Assembly (NCBI GenBank): GCA_029721515.1
Contig: CM056564.1
Location: 5,375,011 to 5,439,010 of the forward strand
Direction: 5' to 3'
DNA: 64,000 nt
Source of the DNA: Synanceia verrucosa
Taxonomy: Eukaryota > Chordata > Actinopteri > Perciformes > Synanceiidae
Position 1 is the stretch's first letter, and every line of letters begins with the position of its first letter. Positions 60,007 to 64,000 of this stretch are shown here, piece by piece. The notes under the pieces are model-generated. The model was not told the origin of the DNA and made no database searches. It worked only from the letters and a program-made list of their open reading frames with translations. The translations under genes and the position numbers were made by a program.

Positions 60007-60007
60007 G
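58557..60007 (+). other. neo1: 1.45 kb intron inside FN4
   Basis: A phase 1 intron from GTGAGG to a CT microsatellite and AG. I see no transposon in it. The stretch 59110-59420 is unusually free of simple repeats and contains several TAATTA/TTAAT-type words, so it may be conserved non-coding DNA (inference only). Confidence 0.88.
59979..60006. repeat. (CT)n microsatellite forming the acceptor tract
   Basis: About 13 CT units run directly into the acceptor CAG at 60005-60007 of the last exon in the window. Confidence 0.95.
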
Positions 60008-60103
60008 AGCCCAGCTCCCACTATGTGATTTCCCTGAAGGCGTTCAATAATGCTGGAGAGGGAGTCCCTCTGTATGAGAGCGCTGTCACTCGATCTCTGA
60101 CAG
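60008..60103 (+). CDS. neo1: neogenin exon: end of FN4
   Basis: Two bases complete a glutamate codon; the exon then reads PSSHYVISLKAFNNAGEG through ESAVTRSLT plus one base before GTACAA, in phase 1. It forms strands F-G of fibronectin III domain 4. HYVISLKAFNNAGEGVPLYES is almost the same as in mammalian neogenin. The next expected exon, for the FN4-FN5 linker and FN5, was not found before 64000, so the downstream intron is at least 3.9 kb. Confidence 0.97.
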
Positions 60104-60290
60104 GTACAACTTGATAATCACAGTAATCCTGAGTTTACAGCCCGTGGACGATGTGTTCACATACAATATGATACACATGTAGCACATATAATAACACTTT
60201 ACATCAGTCAAAGATATGATGGTTATAATATTAGAATGCTGAAAACACAGTGAACTATGTGATATTGATGATGAGATATGATACCAGATA

Positions 60291-60911
60291 CACTATATTG
60301 CCAAAAGTATTCGCTCACCCATCCAAATAATCAGAATCAGGTGTTCCAATCACTTCCATGGCCACAGGTGTATAAAATCAAGCACCTAGGCATGCAGACT
60401 GCTTTTACAAACATTTGTGAAAGAATGGGTCGCTCTCAGGAGCTCAGTTCATTCCAGCATGGAACTGTGATAGGATGCCACCTGTGCAACAAATCCAATT
60501 CCTCGCTCCTAAATATTCCACAGTCAACTGTCAGCTGTATTACAAGAACGTGGAAGTGTTTGGGAACGACAGCAACTCAGTCACGAAGTCACGTAAACTG
60601 ATGGAGCGGGGTCAACGGATGCTGAGGCGCATAGTGCAAAGAGGTCGCCAACTTTCTGCAGAGTCAATCACTACAGACCTCCAAACTTCATGTGACCTTC
60701 AGATTAGCTCAAGAACAGTGCACAGAGAGCTTCATGGAATGGGTTTCCATGGCCGAGCAGCTGCATCCAAGCCATACGTCACCAAGTGCAATGCAAAGCG
60801 TCGGATGCAGTGGTGTAAAGCACGCCGCCACTGGACTCTAGAGCAGTGGAGACGCGTTGGAGTGACGACTCACGCTTCTCCATCTGACAATCTGATGGAC
60901 GAGTCTGAGTT
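60291..60911 (+). mobile_element. truncated Tc1-like element, same family as 16675
   Basis: The left end CACTATATTGCCAAAAGTAT with preceding TA (60289-60290) is the same as in the element at 16675, here in + orientation. It keeps the 5' part of the transposase frame: MGRSQELSSFQHGTV, LLNIPQSTV, LQISSRTVHRELHGMGFHGR and WTLEQWRR. Near the first catalytic aspartate (WSDDSRFSI in another frame) the gene is frameshifted and has a stop. Similarity stops at about 60911 in front of a 17-T tract. The right half and right inverted end are missing. Confidence 0.9.
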
Positions 60912-61347
60912 GTTTTTTTTTTTTTTTTTAGTGTTTGTAACAGTAGCACTGTTAATAGACCTAACCAACCAGAAGTGGTGATCACAGCAGTTATGGCAGT
61001 AACCATATTGGCTGTATTAGCGGTAGCCTGCTAGCACCCTTAGCAGTAGTCTTGTGGTAATAGCAGCATTATGTAACAGCAGTCGTAGCAGCAGTATCAG
61101 TACAGTACCAGCAGTAATAGCTAATGTAGCAAGAGATGGGTGGTTTCCTAAATATAGACTAGATGTCTTGGTTTTAGAGGCATGTTCTATATTATATCTA
61201 TATTACATCTGTCTGCGGCTGTTTGACTGATATTTATGAGGGAGTTTGTACTTGTAGTTGATTCAGGAGAAAAGACTGGAAAGAGCCAGTCTGACCTCAA
61301 TCTGAATCTAACAATCCTGAAGAAAACCTTCACTCTTCACTGTCAGC

Positions 61348-61352
<5 letters not shown>

Positions 61353-61383
<31 letters not shown>
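61353..61383. repeat. (GT)n microsatellite
   Basis: About 15 GT units. Confidence 0.92.
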
Positions 61384-61385
<2 letters not shown>

Positions 61386-62215
61386 ACACATATGAACTAG
61401 GCATGAGTATCTACTTAAATAAGGCCTGTTTGGAGGCTTACACCCATTGTCATGACTCAGTGTGTTTGTGAGTGTGTGAGAGAGTCTCATTAGCTCTTCC
61501 TGCAGACTGTGGGTTGTGGAAGTGAGATAAATGAAACCCATCCAACTCTCAGCCAAGTTTCATCTTATGAATTAAACACCCGGCCCTCCTCTGCTCATCC
61601 AGCAGCCTGTGGCAGACATAAATCCTTTATTACTCTTATAAAAATGCCACATTTCTGAGGTTTTTCGACCCTGGTGATGTGATGATATGTCAAAAGAAAA
61701 TTCAGACACCGCTCGGCTCACCACTGTTTCTTAACCTTCATTATGGGATGTTTTTATGGTGAAACTTTTTAATGAAAAATTATTTTTGACTCAGGCTTGT
61801 TGTCTTTGAAGGAGGTTTCTTAAAAAGAGGAAGGAAGGAGTGATGAAAAGGAAGAGCAAGAGAGGGGGAGATGAAGGTCGGATATTGATCTCAGACAGAG
61901 AAAAACAGCAGGAGGGGGGCCCAGAGAGAGAGAGAGAGAGATGTATTTTAAAGATAGCTCATGGAAAGAGGAAAGAAGCAGAAAAAGAGGAATAAATGAA
62001 GGCAGGGTAGGAAAACAAAAAAAGATGAACAAGGTGGGCTGTAGAAAGATATAAGGACATAAGTGTCTGTAGCCACACAGATTTATTCATCTTCTATTAT
62101 CATACAAACAGATATAAACACATAAACATCTGGATTTATAGAGAAAATATTGTTGGCCTTATCAGCTGCCTCAAAGTTCTGCAGCTGACCAGACTGAATC
62201 TACTTTAAAAGACTC

Positions 62216-62570
62216 CCTCCAGATACATCCATCCATCCATTATCTACCACTTATCCTCATAGGGTCGTGGGGGGGCTGGAGCCTATCCCAGCTGTCTTAG
62301 GGCGGAAGGCAGGGTACACCCTGGACAAGTCGCCACCTCATCGCATCACATTCACACCTACGGTCAATTTAAATTAGCCAATTAACCTAATCCCCATGCA
62401 TGTTTTTGGATGGTGGGAGGAAGCCAGAGTACCCGGAGAGAACCCACGCAGACACGGGGAGAACATGCAAACTCCACACAGAAAGGTCCGGGATTCGAAC
62501 CCGGTACCTTCTTGCTGTGAGGCGACAGTGCTAACCACTACACCACCGTGCCGCCCTCCTCCAGATACAT
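62216..62570 (-). mobile_element. tRNA-derived SINE with 13-bp target duplication
   Basis: On the - strand the element starts GGGCGGCACGG and has a pol III A-box-like part (TGGTGTAGTGGTTAGCACTG) and a B box (GGTTCGAATCC), typical of tRNA-derived SINEs. The body runs from TTTGCATGTTCTCCCCGTGT to GGATAAGTGGTAGATAATGG and ends in GGATG repeats. CCTCCAGATACAT occurs on both sides (62216-62228 and 62558-62570), a target-site duplication. The element proper is 62229-62557. It is complete and looks recent. It is not a functional tRNA gene. Confidence 0.93.
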
Positions 62571-62897
62571 ACACATACACGTCTGTAAATCTATATAGTA
62601 CAAGGACACATCTTGAATTGTTTAGAGACATGTATAGACACCTCTGTAGTTCTGGAGAAATGTGTTAACACGTCTGGAAAAAGACACATCTGTAGAAACA
62701 TGGAATCAAATGGAGCTCAGTGGACATACAAAGACATGTGGAGGTCTCCAGAGGGACATGGTCTCACCTGCAGTTGCAGTGTGACAGTCAGGAAGTGATA
62801 AGCTGAGACCCTGAGGGCAGACACAGAAACTAAACCCATTACTGTTCTGACAAGGTCATCAAGAGCGACACACACGGATACACATTCACACAGACAC

Positions 62898-62919
62898 ACA
62901 CACACACACACACACACAA
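62898..62919. repeat. (CA)n microsatellite
   Basis: About eleven CA units. Confidence 0.92.
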
Positions 62920-63142
62920 ACTTTCTGTCCTGTCATGCCGGGACAAGCTGAATCCTCTGTCACTTTATGGTGGCAGGCTGCTGGAGAGTTTTATACGAGA
63001 GCTGTAAAAAACGGCTCGTTAACGGTGGGGTCCTCGTTAATATACTGCCTCGTCCCTCGCCACGCCGCCCACACACTGCAGAGACTGAACTAATCCTCAA
63101 CCAACCGCCACACCGCCATTTAATCAAGGACTGGAGGACTGC

Positions 63143-63146
<4 letters not shown>

Positions 63147-63185
<39 letters not shown>

Positions 63186-63190
63186 AAGAG
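63147..63190. repeat. (GA)n microsatellite
   Basis: GA units with two interruptions. It opens a purine-rich region to about 63500. Confidence 0.92.
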
Positions 63191-64000
63191 ACAGAAGGAG
63201 GGAGAAGGAGGATAAGAGAGACATGAAAGGATGGAGGGAGAAAGAATTGAGGATGTGAGGCAGAGAGGAAGTGTGGGCGATCAGCAATGAATGGAAAGAG
63301 AGGGAAATGAAAGAAAGGAAAGACAGGGAGAGATGGCAGGTAGAGGAAGAAAGGAGGAAAAGATCAAGTTAGTAAGGCAGGAGGAGTAACAAAGGAAAGG
63401 AGGAAAAGAAAGATATATGGAAAGTAATAAGAGAAGTGAGCAGATGGAGGGGCGATGTAGAGAGTATAGAAAGGGATGGAGGGAGGAGAGAGGGGAGGAG
63501 GTGTGTCCTCCATCCTCATCGGTATTCTGTCCTGACTATAGCTTTATTGTGATGCTGGACGGCCAGTTTAAACACGACAGCGCCTGCTGCAGCTCCAAAC
63601 ACCTCTTTCATCAATCTCTCTCTCTCTTTGTGCTGGCCTGCAGCTGTACATCTCTCTTCAGCAGCAGCACATTACATGTCACTGTTGATTCCTTCAGTGG
63701 TCTCATTTAGACCGCAGACACAACAGAACAAGCCTCCTTCATCTCCCACGACTGATGTCGCCTTCACATCATGAACTCACACTCAAAGTCAAGACCGCAA
63801 CGAGTTCCACACTCAAGTGGTGTAAATTCTGGAATGGTGGAATCACAGTGAAATGAGCATTATGGTCCTTTTTGCAACAGTAGATCACAATTACACTACC
63901 AGGGCATGTGTCAGTAAAGAGAACGTTTTACTAATGTGGAAGCATGGTGACATCATCAAAAAGAAGTCAGTCAGCTGATCAGACAGGTAAACAAGCCAGT

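Larger units (their letters stand above)
1..64000 (+). other. neo1: neogenin gene, internal part (Ig4 to FN4 region)
   Basis: The window lies inside one gene. Eleven exons with consensus GT-AG borders and matching phases give a continuous 529-codon segment of a DCC/neogenin-family receptor. Neogenin is a single-pass cell-surface receptor with four Ig domains and six fibronectin III domains; it binds netrins and repulsive guidance molecules and acts in axon guidance, adhesion and BMP/iron signalling (family knowledge). The assignment to neogenin rather than DCC rests on motifs such as VPVLVSSRFVRLSW, EPNNFWYLFTG and NAGEGVPLYESA. I cannot tell which teleost paralogue (neo1a or neo1b) this is. 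Both gene ends are outside the window. Confidence 0.95.
60104..64000 (+). other. neo1: intron after FN4, incomplete (over 3.9 kb)
   Basis: Starts with donor GTACAA; its acceptor is outside the window. It holds a truncated Tc1-like copy (60291-60911), a SINE (62229-62557) and GT, GA and CA microsatellites. Stretches 60960-61350, 61390-62210, 62575-62890, 62925-63140 and 63190-64000 show no gene; 63140-63500 is strongly purine-rich. Confidence 0.85.

Noticed and set aside
62494..62550. tRNA-like gene on the - strand
   Set aside because: The A and B boxes belong to a SINE with target duplication and a long body; no complete cloverleaf with a tRNA 3' end is present.
60104..64000. Possible next neogenin exon (FN4-FN5 linker and FN5)
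   Set aside because: I looked for the expected linker and FN5 tryptophan motif after an acceptor in phase 1 and found none before the window end.
1..64000. DCC instead of neogenin
   Set aside because: The family is close, but VPVLVSSRFVRLSWRPP, EPNNFWYLFTG, TAETPENDLDE and NNAGEGVPLYES fit neogenin better than the DCC sequence I know.

Overview
This window is vertebrate genomic DNA, most likely from a teleost fish. It has GT-AG introns, a single gene spread over the whole window, very many CA/GT, CT, TA and tetranucleotide microsatellites, and Tc1-like transposons and tRNA-derived SINEs of the kinds that fill fish genomes. There are no bacterial operons, CRISPR arrays or viral genes. The species cannot be told from the sequence alone.

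The only protein-coding gene I can support is the middle part of a neogenin gene (neo1 type) on the + strand. Eleven internal exons (148-302, 775-895, 23735-24008, 30172-30326, 32280-32428, 32512-32650, 36048-36097, 53832-53973, 56187-56297, 58362-58556, 60008-60103) join without any phase conflict into 1587 nt, or 529 codons. They encode the fourth immunoglobulin domain, a proline-rich linker and fibronectin type III domains 1 to 4 of the receptor ectodomain. The signal peptide, Ig1-3, FN5-6, transmembrane segment and cytoplasmic tail must lie outside the window. Residue signatures such as VPVLVSSRFVRLSW, EPNNFWYLFTG and TAETPENDLD match neogenin rather than its paralogue DCC.

Layout: 1-900 carries the two Ig4 exons. 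896-23734 is a 22.8 kb intron with microsatellites, an almost complete Tc1-like element (16675-17907), an eroded second Tc1-like copy (about 19540-20185), an internally deleted Tc1-like remnant (about 12350-12640) and several dispersed repeats. 23735-36097 holds the exons of FN1, FN2 and the start of FN3, with a Tc1-like pseudo-element (30752-31990), a foldback element (27127-27875) and a long TA/TACG tract (about 29100-29404). 36098-53831 is a 17.7 kb intron with two short terminal-inverted-repeat elements and a 27-bp minisatellite split by a dispersed repeat. 53832-60103 carries the rest of FN3 and FN4. 60104-64000 is intron with a truncated Tc1-like copy and a clean SINE insertion with a 13-bp target duplication.

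I did not find a new biological system. The observations most worth checking concern splicing: two in-frame acceptors 114 nt apart at the Ig4-FN1 linker exon, two exons whose polypyrimidine tract is a CT microsatellite, a SINE tail ending 26 nt before an exon, and an 83-nt intron whose retention would cause a frameshift. The long open frames over the minisatellites and TA tracts are repeat artefacts.
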